The notes under the pieces were generated by a model, which had not been told where the DNA came from, did not search any database, and saw only the letters and a program-made list of their open reading frames with translations. A program made the position numbers and the translations under genes. Positions 27,903 to 37,212 of a stretch of DNA of 46,266 nucleotides are shown here, piece by piece. The DNA comes from an uncultured Prevotella sp. (GTDB lineage: Bacteria > Bacteroidota > Bacteroidia > Bacteroidales > Bacteroidaceae). Numbering within the stretch: position 1 is the first letter of the stretch; each line of letters opens with the position of its first letter. The stretch lies in the NCBI GenBank assembly GCA_946186115.1, contig CAMHLV010000017.1, positions 1 to 46,266 on the forward strand, read 5' to 3'.

Positions 27903-30086
27903 TCAGTTAGCCATTTCACTAATGAACTTTATGCGAACCAGTCGGATTTCGTCTTCCGAGCATTCTGCTCCCAACTCTTTGAGAGCATCTTCCAACGAGT
28001 CGGTGTCGCTGTCGGCAAAATAGTCATAGATATCATCTACATGATCTTCATCCATAACCTCTTCAAGGAAATAGTCGATATTCAGTTTAGTTCCGCTATA
28101 GACGATAGCTTCCACCTCATCCAACAACTCTTCAAATTCAAGTCCCTGAGCTGTAGCAATATCGTCAAGAGCTATCTGACGGTCGATGGCTTGAATTATC
28201 TTCACCTTGAGAATCGATTTCTTAGCCACTGTGCGAACGCGCATATCGGCCTGACGCTCAATCTCGTTTTCTTCGCAATAGCGCTTAATCAAGTCAACAA
28301 ACTCTTTGGCATACGGCTGTTTCACCTTTCCTTCACCCACGCCTTGAATATTCTTCAGTTCCTCCAGCGTTACAGGGAAGTCGGTGGCCATCTGCTCTAT
28401 GCTCACATCCTGGAAGATGACATATGGCGGGCGGTCAAGCTTCTTGCTGACTTTCTTCCTCAGGTCTTTCAGCATAGCGCTCAGCGTAGGATCGAGGGCA
28501 CTCATTCCGCCGTCATGCTCGGTAGGCAAGTCATAGTCCTCGCTGAACTCATGGTCTTCAACAATCATGAACGACACTGGATGCTTCATAAACTTCTTTC
28601 CTGCCGATGTTAGTTTCAGGAGTCCGTAGTTCTCAACATCCTTTTTCAGGTATCCGGCAATAAGAGCCTGTCGGATAGCAGGATTCCAAAGCTTCTTGTC
28701 TTCGTCTTCACCCGAACCGAACAGTTCGTGGTTCTGATGCTTGTGGGCGAGAATCTCTTCCGTTTCCCGTCCCATCACGAAATCTATCACATAATCCGAG
28801 CGGAAATTCTCTTTCAGTGCATGCACTGCGCTCAGAATAATGCTCAACAGGTTATGTGCCTCTATCTTGGTCTTTGGATGCAGACAGTTGTCACAGTTGT
28901 GGCAGTTGTCCTGAGTATATTCCTCACCGAAATAATGCAGCAGCATTTTCCTTCGGCATACCGAAGTCTCAGCATAGGCAGCAGTCTCGGCCAGCAGTTG
29001 ACGACCTATATCCTGCTCTGCCACAGGTTTGCCCTCCATGAACTTATCCAGTTTCTGAAGGTCTTTCTGAGCATAGAAGGTGATACACATTCCCTCTCCC
29101 CCATCGCGGCCGGCACGACCAGTCTCCTGATAGTAGCCTTCCAGAGATTTCGGTATATCGTAATGGATAACGAAACGCACATCTGGTTTGTCTATGCCCA
29201 TACCGAAAGCGATAGTAGCAACGATGACGTCAATCTTCTCCATCAAGAAATCGTCCTGTGTCTGAGAGCGCAGTCCCGACTCCAGTCCTGCGTGATACGG
29301 GGCAGCCTTGATGTCATTAGCCTTCAGTATCTCAGCCAACTCTTCCACTTTCTTTCTCGACAAGCAATAGATGATGCCACTCTTACCGGGATGCAGCTTG
29401 ATAAAGCGTATGATATCCTTGTCAACGTCCATTGTCTTGGGGCGTACCTCATAGTACAGGTTAGGACGGTTGAACGAACTTTTGAACTCTACGGCATCCA
29501 ATATGCCGAGATTCTTCTTAATATCCGTGCGAACCTTATCGGTAGCAGTGGCTGTCAAGGCTATGACAGGGGCCTTTCCTATTTCATTAATGATGGGGCG
29601 GATACGGCGATACTCAGGGCGGAAGTCATGTCCCCACTCCGAGATACAATGAGCCTCGTCGATGGCATAGAATGATATCTTGGCCTGCTGAAGAAATTCT
29701 ACGTTGTCCTCCTTGGTCAGCGACTCTGGGGCAACGTAAAGCAATTTTGTCTTTCCTGCCATGATATCGGCCTTAACCTGGTCAATAGCTGCCTTGTTGA
29801 GCGACGAGTTCAGATAGTGGGCCGTGCCCTCTTCGCTCATGGCACTTATGACGTCAACCTGGTTTTTCATCAAGGCGATAAGTGGTGAAATGACAATAGC
29901 TGTACCATCCATGAGCAACGACGGCAACTGATAGCACAGCGACTTGCCGCCGCCAGTAGGCATAAGCACAAAAGTATCCTTGCCATCAAGCACATTTTGG
30001 ATAATTGCCTCTTGGTCGCCCTTGAACTTGTCAAAGCCAAAGTATTTCTTAAGAGCCTCTGTTAGATTTTGATTATTTTTTGCCAT
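27903..30086 (-). CDS. recQ: ATP-dependent DNA helicase RecQ
   Basis: The 3'-5' helicase acts in recombination and replication-fork repair. The 727-residue protein shows Walker A MPTGGGKSLCYQ, the DEAH box and aromatic-rich loop (DEAHCISEWGHDFRPEYRRI), motif VI (YYQETGRAGRDG), the RQC zinc-binding cysteines (CRRKMLLHYFGE... CHNCDNC) and an HRDC domain starting near LDRPPYVIFQD. An acidic C-terminal tail of about 110 residues follows HRDC. I chose ATG 30086 (MAKNNQ), 16 nt after the clpX stop; the longer frame would overlap clpX by 38 nt. It is the fourth gene after tig-clpP-clpX on this strand. Confidence 0.92.
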   Translation of the reverse strand: MAKNNQNLTEALKKYFGFDKFKGDQEAIIQNVLDGKDTFVLMPTGGGKSLCYQLPSLLMDGTAIVISPLIALMKNQVDVISAMSEEGTAHYLNSSLNKAAIDQVKADIMAGKTKLLYVAPESLTKEDNVEFLQQAKISFYAIDEAHCISEWGHDFRPEYRRIRPIINEIGKAPVIALTATATDKVRTDIKKNLGILDAVEFKSSFNRPNLYYEVRPKTMDVDKDIIRFIKLHPGKSGIIYCLSRKKVEELAEILKANDIKAAPYHAGLESGLRSQTQDDFLMEKIDVIVATIAFGMGIDKPDVRFVIHYDIPKSLEGYYQETGRAGRDGGEGMCITFYAQKDLQKLDKFMEGKPVAEQDIGRQLLAETAAYAETSVCRRKMLLHYFGEEYTQDNCHNCDNCLHPKTKIEAHNLLSIILSAVHALKENFRSDYVIDFVMGRETEEILAHKHQNHELFGSGEDEDKKLWNPAIRQALIAGYLKKDVENYGLLKLTSAGKKFMKHPVSFMIVEDHEFSEDYDLPTEHDGGMSALDPTLSAMLKDLRKKVSKKLDRPPYVIFQDVSIEQMATDFPVTLEELKNIQGVGEGKVKQPYAKEFVDLIKRYCEENEIERQADMRVRTVAKKSILKVKIIQAIDRQIALDDIATAQGLEFEELLDEVEAIVYSGTKLNIDYFLEEVMDEDHVDDIYDYFADSDTDSLEDALKELGAECSEDEIRLVRIKFISEMAN

Positions 30087-30102
30087 AGACTTTTTAAGGT
30101 TG

Positions 30103-31320
30103 TTATTGCAGGTGTGACTTGTCGAGTTGTTGCTGGGCATACTCAGCAGTCACCTCGAAGGATTTCGTTCGTTTTGAAGGTATCTCAAACATAGCATCCA
30201 TCATGATAGTTTCCACGATAGAGCGCAGGCCGCGGGCTCCTAGTTTAAACTCGATGGCCTTATCGACGACGAGAGCCAGCGCATCGGGTGTGAATGTCAG
30301 CGTGATGCCATCCATCTCAAACAGTTTCACATACTGCTTTACTATGGAATTCTTCGGTTCTGTCAGTATCTTTGTCAATGCTTCACGGTCAAGAGGGTTA
30401 AGGTAGGTCAGAACAGGCAGACGACCAATAATCTCCGGAATAAGTCCGAACGACTTCAAATCTTGTGGCTGTATGTATTTCATCAGGTCGCCTTTGTCTA
30501 TCTTGCGGACGTTCTGTACAGAGTTGTAGCCAACGACATGGGTATTCAGTCGCTGGGCTATCTTGCGCTCAATGCCATCGAAGGCTCCACCACAGATAAA
30601 CAGTATGTTGTGAGTATCAACATGGATATACTCCTGGTCAGGATGCTTACGGCCTCCCTGAGGTGGCACATTGACGATAGTGCCCTCTAACAGTTTGAGT
30701 AATCCCTGCTGAACGCCCTCGCCACTTACATCACGGGTAATAGACGGATTGTCGCTCTTTCGCGCTATCTTGTCAATCTCGTCGATGAAGACTATACCGC
30801 GCTGAGCAGCCTCAACATCAAAGTCGGCCACTTGCAACAGTCGCGACAGGATACTCTCCACGTCTTCTCCCACATAACCGGCCTCGGTAAGCACCGTGGC
30901 ATCTACTATAGTAAACGGGACGTCGAGCATACGCGCTATTGAGCGGGCGAGCAAAGTCTTACCAGTGCCCGTGGAGCCAACCATAATGATGTTCGACTTC
31001 TCAATCTCCACACCACTGTCGCTGACAGGCTGCTGTAGGCGCTTGTAGTGGTTGTAAACAGCCACCGACAAGAATCGTTTGGCAGCGTCCTGGCCTATGA
31101 CATACTGATCGAGATGCTCTTTAATTTGCTTGGGCTTAGGCACTTGCTTAATCTTGAAGTCAGTACTGGTCTTCTTGGCATCGGGGCCATAGCCATTGGC
31201 TGTAGCCACCTGATAAGCCTGCACAGCACAGTCCTCACAGATGCAACCGTTAACGCCAGTGATAAGGAGTTTCACCTCACGCTCACTACGTCCGCAGAAA
31301 TTACATTGTCTCCTTGCCAT
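30103..31320 (-). CDS. clpX: ClpX ATPase subunit of ClpXP protease
   Basis: The AAA+ unfoldase feeds substrates to ClpP. The 405-residue protein has an N-terminal zinc domain (Cys6, Cys9, Cys29, Cys32), Walker A GSTGTGKT, Walker B FIDEIDK, the GYVG pore loop (AGYVGED), the ClpP-docking loop in variant form (VGYNS) and sensor motifs ([12 protein letters not shown]). Its ATG shares one base with the clpP stop (TAATG), pointing to coupled translation. Confidence 0.97.
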   Translation of the reverse strand: MARRQCNFCGRSEREVKLLITGVNGCICEDCAVQAYQVATANGYGPDAKKTSTDFKIKQVPKPKQIKEHLDQYVIGQDAAKRFLSVAVYNHYKRLQQPVSDSGVEIEKSNIIMVGSTGTGKTLLARSIARMLDVPFTIVDATVLTEAGYVGEDVESILSRLLQVADFDVEAAQRGIVFIDEIDKIARKSDNPSITRDVSGEGVQQGLLKLLEGTIVNVPPQGGRKHPDQEYIHVDTHNILFICGGAFDGIERKIAQRLNTHVVGYNSVQNVRKIDKGDLMKYIQPQDLKSFGLIPEIIGRLPVLTYLNPLDREALTKILTEPKNSIVKQYVKLFEMDGITLTFTPDALALVVDKAIEFKLGARGLRSIVETIMMDAMFEIPSKRTKSFEVTAEYAQQQLDKSHLQ

Positions 31321-31985
31321 TACTTTTTCTTCAGCACCTGATCTATCATTCCATATTCCTTTGCCTCCTCGGCCGTCATCCAGTAGTTACGATCAGAGTC
31401 GTTCCACACCTTATCGTATGGAGTATGAGAATGTTCGCTTATGATAGTATAGAGTTCCTTCTTGAATTTCATTATCTCCTTTGCCTCAATCTCGATATCG
31501 CTGGCCTGACCCTGCACACCGCCTAAAGGCTGGTGGATCATCACACGGCTGTGAGGCAGTGCCGAACGCTTGCCCTCAGTACCAGCCACGAGAAGCACAG
31601 CGGCCATCGAAGCTGCCATTCCAGTACAAATGGTAGCAACGTCGCTGGAAATAAACTGCATGGTGTCATATATGCCGAGACCTGCCGTCACACTACCACC
31701 AGGAGAATTAAGGTAGATGCTGATATCCTTGCCCGAGTCAACTGAGTCGAGATACAGCAACTGGGCCTGCAGCGTATTTGCCGTATAATCGTCAATCTGT
31801 GTACCAAGGAAGATGATACGATCCATCATCAGTCGCGAGAACACATCCATCTGTGTCACGTTCAACTGGCGCTCTTCCAGAATATAAGGATTCAAATACT
31901 GAGCTTGGGCACTCATTACCTCGTCGAGCACGAGACCATTGATTCCGAGATGCTTGGTAGCATATTTTCTAAAGTCGTTGTTCAT
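31320..31985 (-). CDS. clpP: ClpP protease subunit
   Basis: The 221-residue serine protease forms the barrel of ClpXP. The catalytic triad is seen as Ser126 ([11 protein letters not shown]), His151 (VMIHQPLGG) and Asp198 (DSDRNYWM). The N-terminus is longer than in E. coli (about 20 extra residues), consistent with a propeptide or a Bacteroidota-type extension. It has its own promoter downstream of the tig terminator. Confidence 0.97.
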   Translation of the reverse strand: MNNDFRKYATKHLGINGLVLDEVMSAQAQYLNPYILEERQLNVTQMDVFSRLMMDRIIFLGTQIDDYTANTLQAQLLYLDSVDSGKDISIYLNSPGGSVTAGLGIYDTMQFISSDVATICTGMAASMAAVLLVAGTEGKRSALPHSRVMIHQPLGGVQGQASDIEIEAKEIMKFKKELYTIISEHSHTPYDKVWNDSDRNYWMTAEEAKEYGMIDQVLKKK

Positions 31986-32013
31986 ATTCTTACATTATTA
32001 TAATTATATATGG

Positions 32014-32034
32014 ATTTCCCGTTAAACAGGAAAT
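32014..32034 (-). other. Stem-loop in the clpP leader
   Basis: ATTTCC (32014-32019) and GGAAAT (32029-32034) form a 6-bp stem about 30 nt before the clpP start codon. Too short to be a terminator. Confidence 0.4.
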
Positions 32035-32060
32035 AGCATAAGCTCAAGGGCTACAAGATA

Positions 32061-32090
32061 CAAAATTACGAAAAAAAGTCGGAACGCAAA
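32061..32090 (-). promoter_or_regulatory. Promoter of clpPX(-recQ), overlapping the tig terminator
   Basis: On the minus strand TAATTTTG (32061-32068) is the -7 box and TTTG (32087-32090) is 18 nt upstream. The -33 element is the loop of the terminator that ends tig. Confidence 0.65.
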
Positions 32091-32100
32091 GCATTCCGAC
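32071..32100 (-). terminator. Terminator of tig
   Basis: On the minus strand GTCGGAATGC and GCGTTCCGAC pair over 10 bp (one G-U pair) around loop TTT, followed by T7. Confidence 0.85.
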
Positions 32101-32162
32101 CTATTTTTTTGGTTAAAGAATTTTAATATGGAGTAAGTGAATTAACTTTCCACTAATCCTTA

Positions 32163-33509
32163 TTACTTCAGAAGCTTCTGAAATTCATCCAAAGTAATGT
32201 CCTTCTCGTTCAACTTCACCAGACTCTTAAGAGCGGCCGTCAGTTTAACGTCAACGGCACGGTCAACGAGGCCGTCGATATTCTCACGCTTCTTCAACAT
32301 CTCCTGAGCATAGTTGTCAAGATACTCATCAGGTACATTCGACATACCATACTGAGCAAACTGAGCACGTGCAGCCTCCTTGGCTACATTCTTAAGATCG
32401 TCATCTTCAACCTTAATACCTTGAGCGGCAACAAGCTGCTCCTTGATGAGGTGCCAGCCAAGTTCCTTGATGCTTGCCTCGAAGTTCTTATCAACAAACT
32501 CCTCAGCATCCTTGCGGTCCTTGTTGTTGTTCAGCATTACACGCTTCAGGATAGCCTCTGGGAACTCAAGCTTACCAACCTTCTTCTCCATGTGAGCACG
32601 AACGTCAAGCAGGAACTTATAGTCAGAATCTGCCTTGAACTGCTGGGCAATCATATCGCTGATCTTCTGACGGAATTCCTTCTCGTCTTTAACAGCACCC
32701 TCGCCAAAGGCCTGATCGAACAGAGCCTGATTTACCTCTGCCTTCACAAAACGTGAAATCTCAGTAATCTGGAAAGTGAAGTCACCGGTATGCTCAGCCA
32801 CTTGATCCTTTTCAATCTTCAAGAGGCTCGAAACCTCAACATCGCTCTCGGGGTATGCCTTGCGGGGATTCCATGTGATGATATCGCCAAGCTTGCAACC
32901 GTCGAAGAGTTTCTTCTGGTCATCAACTTTGATGTATTGGGGCATCAGCACTGCATCGGCGACCTCAATGCTGCCGTCAATCTCGCGCAGGTCACCCTTC
33001 AGCATGTCGCGCTGCTCAGCGTCGTATGCCTCTACCTTCTCGTAGTTACCAGAACGGCTCTGATACATCTCTACCTGCTGATCAATGAGCTTGTCATCTA
33101 CAGTGATATTGTAGTAGTCAATCTTGTCTTTGCCTGTCAGTTCAGCCTTAAACTCGGGAGCTACGGCAATATCGAACTTGAAGGTCAGGGGAGCATCCTC
33201 GTTCTCGAAGTCAAGTGTCTCCTGCTGCTCGCTGGCCAAAGGCTCACCCAGCATCTGTATCTTGTTTTCACGGACATACTCATACAACTTCTCGCCCAGC
33301 ATCTTGTTCACCACATCCACCTTCACGGCAGTTCCATATTGGCGCTTGATGAGTCCCATCGGGGTCTGTCCGGGACGGAATCCAGGAACGTTGGCACGCT
33401 TACGATAATCCTTGAGTGTCTTCTCGACCTCCTTCTGATAGTCTTCTTTCTCCAGAGTGATGGTCATCAAACCATTAATCTTGTCTGGGGCTTCAAATGT
33501 GATATTCAT
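32163..33509 (-). CDS. tig: Trigger factor
   Basis: The ribosome-bound chaperone meets nascent chains. The N-terminal ribosome-binding domain shows GFRPGQTPMGLIKRQYG (residues about 43-59), the GFRxGxxP signature. A C-terminal helical chaperone arm covers about residues 255-448. The middle part (about 155-245), where other trigger factors have an FKBP-type isomerase domain, is poorly conserved here, so isomerase activity is uncertain. At 448 residues the length is normal. It is transcribed from a good promoter and mostly separated from clpP by a terminator. Confidence 0.93.
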   Translation of the reverse strand: MNITFEAPDKINGLMTITLEKEDYQKEVEKTLKDYRKRANVPGFRPGQTPMGLIKRQYGTAVKVDVVNKMLGEKLYEYVRENKIQMLGEPLASEQQETLDFENEDAPLTFKFDIAVAPEFKAELTGKDKIDYYNITVDDKLIDQQVEMYQSRSGNYEKVEAYDAEQRDMLKGDLREIDGSIEVADAVLMPQYIKVDDQKKLFDGCKLGDIITWNPRKAYPESDVEVSSLLKIEKDQVAEHTGDFTFQITEISRFVKAEVNQALFDQAFGEGAVKDEKEFRQKISDMIAQQFKADSDYKFLLDVRAHMEKKVGKLEFPEAILKRVMLNNNKDRKDAEEFVDKNFEASIKELGWHLIKEQLVAAQGIKVEDDDLKNVAKEAARAQFAQYGMSNVPDEYLDNYAQEMLKKRENIDGLVDRAVDVKLTAALKSLVKLNEKDITLDEFQKLLK

Positions 33510-33557
33510 TTTTCTTCTTATACCTTATTTATTATAATATATGCGATTTTGAGCGTG

Positions 33558-33588
33558 CAAAGGTACAAATAATAACTCTAATCACAAA
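33558..33588 (-). promoter_or_regulatory. Promoter of tig
   Basis: On the minus strand TACCTTTG (33558-33565) is preceded at exactly 19 nt by TTTG (33585-33588). The predicted leader is about 45 nt. Confidence 0.8.
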
Positions 33589-33640
33589 ATATTGCTTAAT
33601 TTTTTAATATTTCTTTCAGTATAGCTATTCTCAAAAAGCA

Positions 33641-35170
33641 TTAACGGCGTACCTTTGCTACAGTGCCGTCGGCCTGTCGGTAGATATAGATACTGCCTGG
33701 CTGGAACGTCTTGACCTGACGACCGTCGAGAGTGAAGATGGCGGTCGGATGAGTGGCAGCTGTCGGCAGATTGTTGATGGCAGTGGCATTGCTCTTGACC
33801 TTGACAACATAGGTTGACATGGCCGACATATCAGCACCAAGAGCGGTAACGGTACATAAGTAGTAACCTGTTGGATGGTTCTCGCTGTCATACTCCACTT
33901 CAACCGTCTTGACTTTGTTGGTAGCCTTTCCGTCAACGGTGAGTTCAATGTCATCGGCCGTGATGACCTCGTTCAGTTCCATCTCATACGCCTTCTTTTC
34001 CGGGCTGAAGCCAACTACGTCCTGACCTTTTATCTTCAGACTGGTCAGTTGGGCATTGTAAACGAGTTCGATGTCGTCAACCAGCACTTCGTCGTTAGCA
34101 CTACCCTTGCCTGCGTCGGCATTGGTAGAGATGGTTATCAGCACAGCCTGCGGCTCTACTGCATTGTCGGTATAGACGAAGGGAGCCGAGATGCGCACCC
34201 ACTTGTCACCAGTAGTGGTAATATTATTGTTGTGGGCTTTTGCCACGACATTGGTATAGGCTTTGTCCTCGGGGTCTTGATAGTAGGTGCCGTCGGTAAT
34301 GACGGCGCTGATAGTAGCGTAGGGATGATCAGGTGTGGCTTTGCCCTGCTTGAACTTTACCCAAACGGCCACGGAGTCGGGACGTGAGTACAGGGGGATA
34401 TAGAAGGGGTCGCCATTGCCGTCAACCTCCGTCTTGCTTATGTCGAGATAAGCATTATTAGTTTTGTCGGATGCCGTCATAGAACCTGCGTTCATGCGGC
34501 CTGTCGTCATAGTGCCATTGGCTACAATGCCGATAATTGAGGTAGAATAGATGCGTGCACTGGCTTCACCAGAATGGGCATCGCTTGATTTTTCGATATG
34601 GTGGCCAGCCAATGAGGCAAATTCGCCTGTGGCACTCTCAAACGAATGCCAGCCGTTAGGTTCGACGTAGCTGTCGGTTGATGTATGCCATGCTTCAAAG
34701 CTCTGGTTGGGCATCTGATAGCCGCTGCCTATAGCCACCTGGATGACCTGCTCAAGGGTCTCCATCATGTCTATGTCGATAAAGCAGCGCAGGTGGTCGC
34801 CTTCTATCTTCCCTCGTAATTCCACAGGTACGGGAGGCAGATAGCTGGCCATCCAGAATGACACGCTGGGATCATCGCCAGGGGTGAGAGTAATGGTTTC
34901 GTTGGCGAGCAACAGTGTAGCATTGCCATCCTGATACGGCTTAATGTGGTTCAGTTCCACGTTGCCAACGCCCATCGATCCGCTCTCGCTCTGCAGAATA
35001 AAGTTTTTCAGAGTGAGGTCATACATTCCGTCATTTTCAACAATGGTAATAACACCCTTCTGCTCAGACGTTACACCGTTTACGATGACCGTGATAGGAA
35101 CATCGTAGTCTGTTGCACTGGCAGCGAGTGATGTCACTACGAAAAATACTAAAGTAAAAATTCTTCTCAT
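33641..35170 (-). CDS. Secreted calycin-like / PCMD protein with C-terminal sorting-type tail
   Basis: The 509-residue protein has a signal peptide (1-19), a lipocalin/calycin-like domain (about 22-140), a PCMD (putative carbohydrate metabolism) beta-sandwich starting at MPNQSFEAWHT (about 152-370), a cadherin-like segment (LTSLKIKGQDV..., about 372-460) and a C-terminal tail (FTLDGRQVKTFQPGSIYIYR) like the short type-A sorting/adhesion tails of secreted Bacteroidota proteins. The domain names are from memory. It would be exported and probably surface displayed. It follows an OMP and another PCMD protein in the same direction. Its substrate is unknown. Confidence 0.75.
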   Translation of the reverse strand: MRRIFTLVFFVVTSLAASATDYDVPITVIVNGVTSEQKGVITIVENDGMYDLTLKNFILQSESGSMGVGNVELNHIKPYQDGNATLLLANETITLTPGDDPSVSFWMASYLPPVPVELRGKIEGDHLRCFIDIDMMETLEQVIQVAIGSGYQMPNQSFEAWHTSTDSYVEPNGWHSFESATGEFASLAGHHIEKSSDAHSGEASARIYSTSIIGIVANGTMTTGRMNAGSMTASDKTNNAYLDISKTEVDGNGDPFYIPLYSRPDSVAVWVKFKQGKATPDHPYATISAVITDGTYYQDPEDKAYTNVVAKAHNNNITTTGDKWVRISAPFVYTDNAVEPQAVLITISTNADAGKGSANDEVLVDDIELVYNAQLTSLKIKGQDVVGFSPEKKAYEMELNEVITADDIELTVDGKATNKVKTVEVEYDSENHPTGYYLCTVTALGADMSAMSTYVVKVKSNATAINNLPTAATHPTAIFTLDGRQVKTFQPGSIYIYRQADGTVAKVRR

Positions 35171-35222
35171 GCGTTATTATTCCTTTTTAGAAGATTATCT
35201 ATTAGTTCATAAATAAAAACAA

Positions 35223-35984
35223 TCAGTTGAATCTATAGTAAATGCCTATATTTCCGTAGATGGGGTAAAGCGTCTGTTCTACCGTCTTGAAACTGCTGTG
35301 ATGTATGCCGGTGAGTCCCCAGGTGAGATCGGCCGACAAGCCCAACTGGCGGTAGAATGTCCAGTCAACTCCCGCCGACAGCCCAAACTGGCAGGTGCGC
35401 ATGTCGTCGCTGAAGTCGTAGGTGGCCCACTCTCCTTCCTTATCGCCCATCACCACCTTCACACCAGTTGGGTCGTCTTTGCGAAGATAGCCGTCGAAAG
35501 CATAGCCGGAGAACTCCTTGGATAACAGCATCGACACATAAGGACCGCCTTTCAGCTGCACCTTCTTGCTTAGCTCGTAAGTCAACTGAAGGGGGATGGT
35601 GAACATACGTTGGCGCACCTTCTGTCGAACATGACCAGTATAAAGGCCTTCCAGTTCGTCTTGGTCCATATTCACTTTCATATGATAACCTTTGGTTGTC
35701 ACCTCACCGTCCATGTCTTTTATCTCAAAATGCAAGGCTGTCTGCAAACCAAACTTCTCAGACAGCGGATACATAGCATCGATTCCTCCCATGAAATTGG
35801 GAGTCAGTTTAAACGATTCTATGCTGCGTATGCTGGATGGCATGCCCAAAGGTGCTGTTCCGCCAATGTTATAGCCTGCGCGCACTTTCAACTGTATATT
35901 TTCAATGACTTTCTGCGCCATGACGGGACGGGACGTTAGCAGTGCCGTACCGGCAAGCATCAGTGATATTATTCTCAGTTTCAT
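35223..35984 (-). CDS. Small outer-membrane beta-barrel protein
   Basis: The 253-residue protein has a signal peptide (cleaved after VMA, about residue 23) and alternating amphipathic strands ending in GNIGIYYRFN, a barrel-type C-terminus. It resembles the outer-membrane-protein beta-barrel (PorT/opacity-like) family with about 8-10 strands. It lies 21 nt after the PCMD lipoprotein gene and 52 nt before the calycin/PCMD gene, so the three are probably one operon. Its function is unknown. Confidence 0.75.
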   Translation of the reverse strand: MKLRIISLMLAGTALLTSRPVMAQKVIENIQLKVRAGYNIGGTAPLGMPSSIRSIESFKLTPNFMGGIDAMYPLSEKFGLQTALHFEIKDMDGEVTTKGYHMKVNMDQDELEGLYTGHVRQKVRQRMFTIPLQLTYELSKKVQLKGGPYVSMLLSKEFSGYAFDGYLRKDDPTGVKVVMGDKEGEWATYDFSDDMRTCQFGLSAGVDWTFYRQLGLSADLTWGLTGIHHSSFKTVEQTLYPIYGNIGIYYRFN

Positions 35985-36005
35985 TGTGTCTATCCTGTCG
36001 TTTTC

Positions 36006-37130
36006 TTAATTATTGAACGATATCTCTACCTTGTCTATATAAAGTGTACTGCCCACGGCTCCTTCGAACGTGTCGCCAGTCTTGCTTGACGAGAAAACCA
36101 ATGCCAGACTATAGCCACGGTTTGTCAGCAGTGTTGCATCAATAGGGGTATTGCCATCGAATTCCATCTCAAACTTTTGCCACTGGCTGGTGGCAGGCAG
36201 TGAGGCCACTTGTGCTTTTCGCACAATGTAGGGACTGCTAAGCACATCGTCACCATGCAGCATTACCTCGTTACCTTGTTCGTCGTGATTGACATATAGC
36301 ACTGAATATATACTGGGTTCGTCAATGCGGTCCACCACATTAAAATTTTTATCTGTGAACACATCTCCTGGAGTGTATTTATAGTAGCCTGTCACCTTCA
36401 CTGGTTCCTTGACATAGGGGATGCCCATCTCTGTGGTCTTCAGAGTATTCGTAAGGGCATACTTGCTGTTAAAAGCACCAAGGAAGAGGTTTCCTGCAGC
36501 AATAGGCTTTCTGAACGTCTTGCCCCACGACCCCGTTGACCGTGTTGTCAGACGTACACAATAGCCGTCGAAACCATTCTCGTCAGGCACTGTAGGATAG
36601 TCTGTGGCAGCAGCATTGGGACTTGCAATCATAAAGCCCTCATTGCCCGATGCCCAGACATATTCTTTTGTATTGTCATCGGGCCCGTCAAACCAAATAT
36701 AGTATTTGCCGTTGGAACTCAGTTCAAAGCCTTCGAAGTCATACTTGTTGCTTGGAAGTTTAGCCTCACGGAAGTCTACAGTGTATGTGCGGTGCCACTG
36801 GCCGTCTTCTGAAGTCACGGTATATGTAACCGGACCGTTTTTAAAGTCCTGTAAGCTGCCACTTGCCGGCGAGACGGTTGCCCCTGGAGTAAGTTTAAAA
36901 TGTACAGCCAAGGCAGGCAGAGTAGAAAGCCGCCTAACGGTGAATGTCAGCATGTCTGTACCCGATGACACGTCGCTGATGCGCATATCAGTGGCCTGGC
37001 TGAAATGTCGGGCCAGGTCATCTCCCTCGACCCATGCTTCAAGTATATCGCACTCCATGTTTTTCGGCTCTTCTTTAATACATGACGCCAGCAGCAATAA
37101 GAGCATGGGTACGTAATAGATTTTTTTCAT
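36006..37130 (-). CDS. PCMD-domain lipoprotein
   Basis: The mature gene should start at ATG 37130 (MKKIYYVPMLLLLLASC): this gives a perfect lipoprotein signal with lipobox LASC and Cys17. The upstream 45-codon extension of the open frame has no function and would overlap the thioesterase gene. Residues about 25-120 form an immunoglobulin-like sandwich and about 125-374 a PCMD domain (KYDFEGFE... to YIDKVEI). It is likely anchored to the outer membrane and may bind carbohydrate or protein. It heads the PCMD-barrel-calycin run. Family assignment is from memory. Confidence 0.75.
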   Translation of the reverse strand: MKKIYYVPMLLLLLASCIKEEPKNMECDILEAWVEGDDLARHFSQATDMRISDVSSGTDMLTFTVRRLSTLPALAVHFKLTPGATVSPASGSLQDFKNGPVTYTVTSEDGQWHRTYTVDFREAKLPSNKYDFEGFELSSNGKYYIWFDGPDDNTKEYVWASGNEGFMIASPNAAATDYPTVPDENGFDGYCVRLTTRSTGSWGKTFRKPIAAGNLFLGAFNSKYALTNTLKTTEMGIPYVKEPVKVTGYYKYTPGDVFTDKNFNVVDRIDEPSIYSVLYVNHDEQGNEVMLHGDDVLSSPYIVRKAQVASLPATSQWQKFEMEFDGNTPIDATLLTNRGYSLALVFSSSKTGDTFEGAVGSTLYIDKVEISFNN

Positions 37131-37172
37131 ATGGAAAATATGACTATAACTAAATAATAAAAAAATCGAGTG

Positions 37173-37180
37173 CAAAGGCA
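37173..37180 (-). promoter_or_regulatory. Possible -7 box for the PCMD operon
   Basis: Minus-strand TGCCTTTGCA matches the extended TACCTTTGCA box except for A to G at the second base. No good -33 element is seen, so confidence is low. Confidence 0.4.
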
Positions 37181-37212
37181 CAAAAAACACTTTGCTAACT
37201 ATTACAAGATAA

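Noticed and set aside
28728..29675. Open frames of 276-315 codons antisense to recQ, mutL and the M16 gene
   Set aside because: They lie within well-supported genes, have no signal, domain or promoter, and reflect codon usage.
30087..30140. Extended N-terminus of RecQ overlapping clpX
   Set aside because: The helicase begins at MAKNNQ; the extra 18 residues are low complexity and overlap the clpX 3' end.
33650..33657. TACCTTTG on the plus strand at the end of the calycin/PCMD gene
   Set aside because: It lies inside coding sequence and has no gene downstream on the plus strand.
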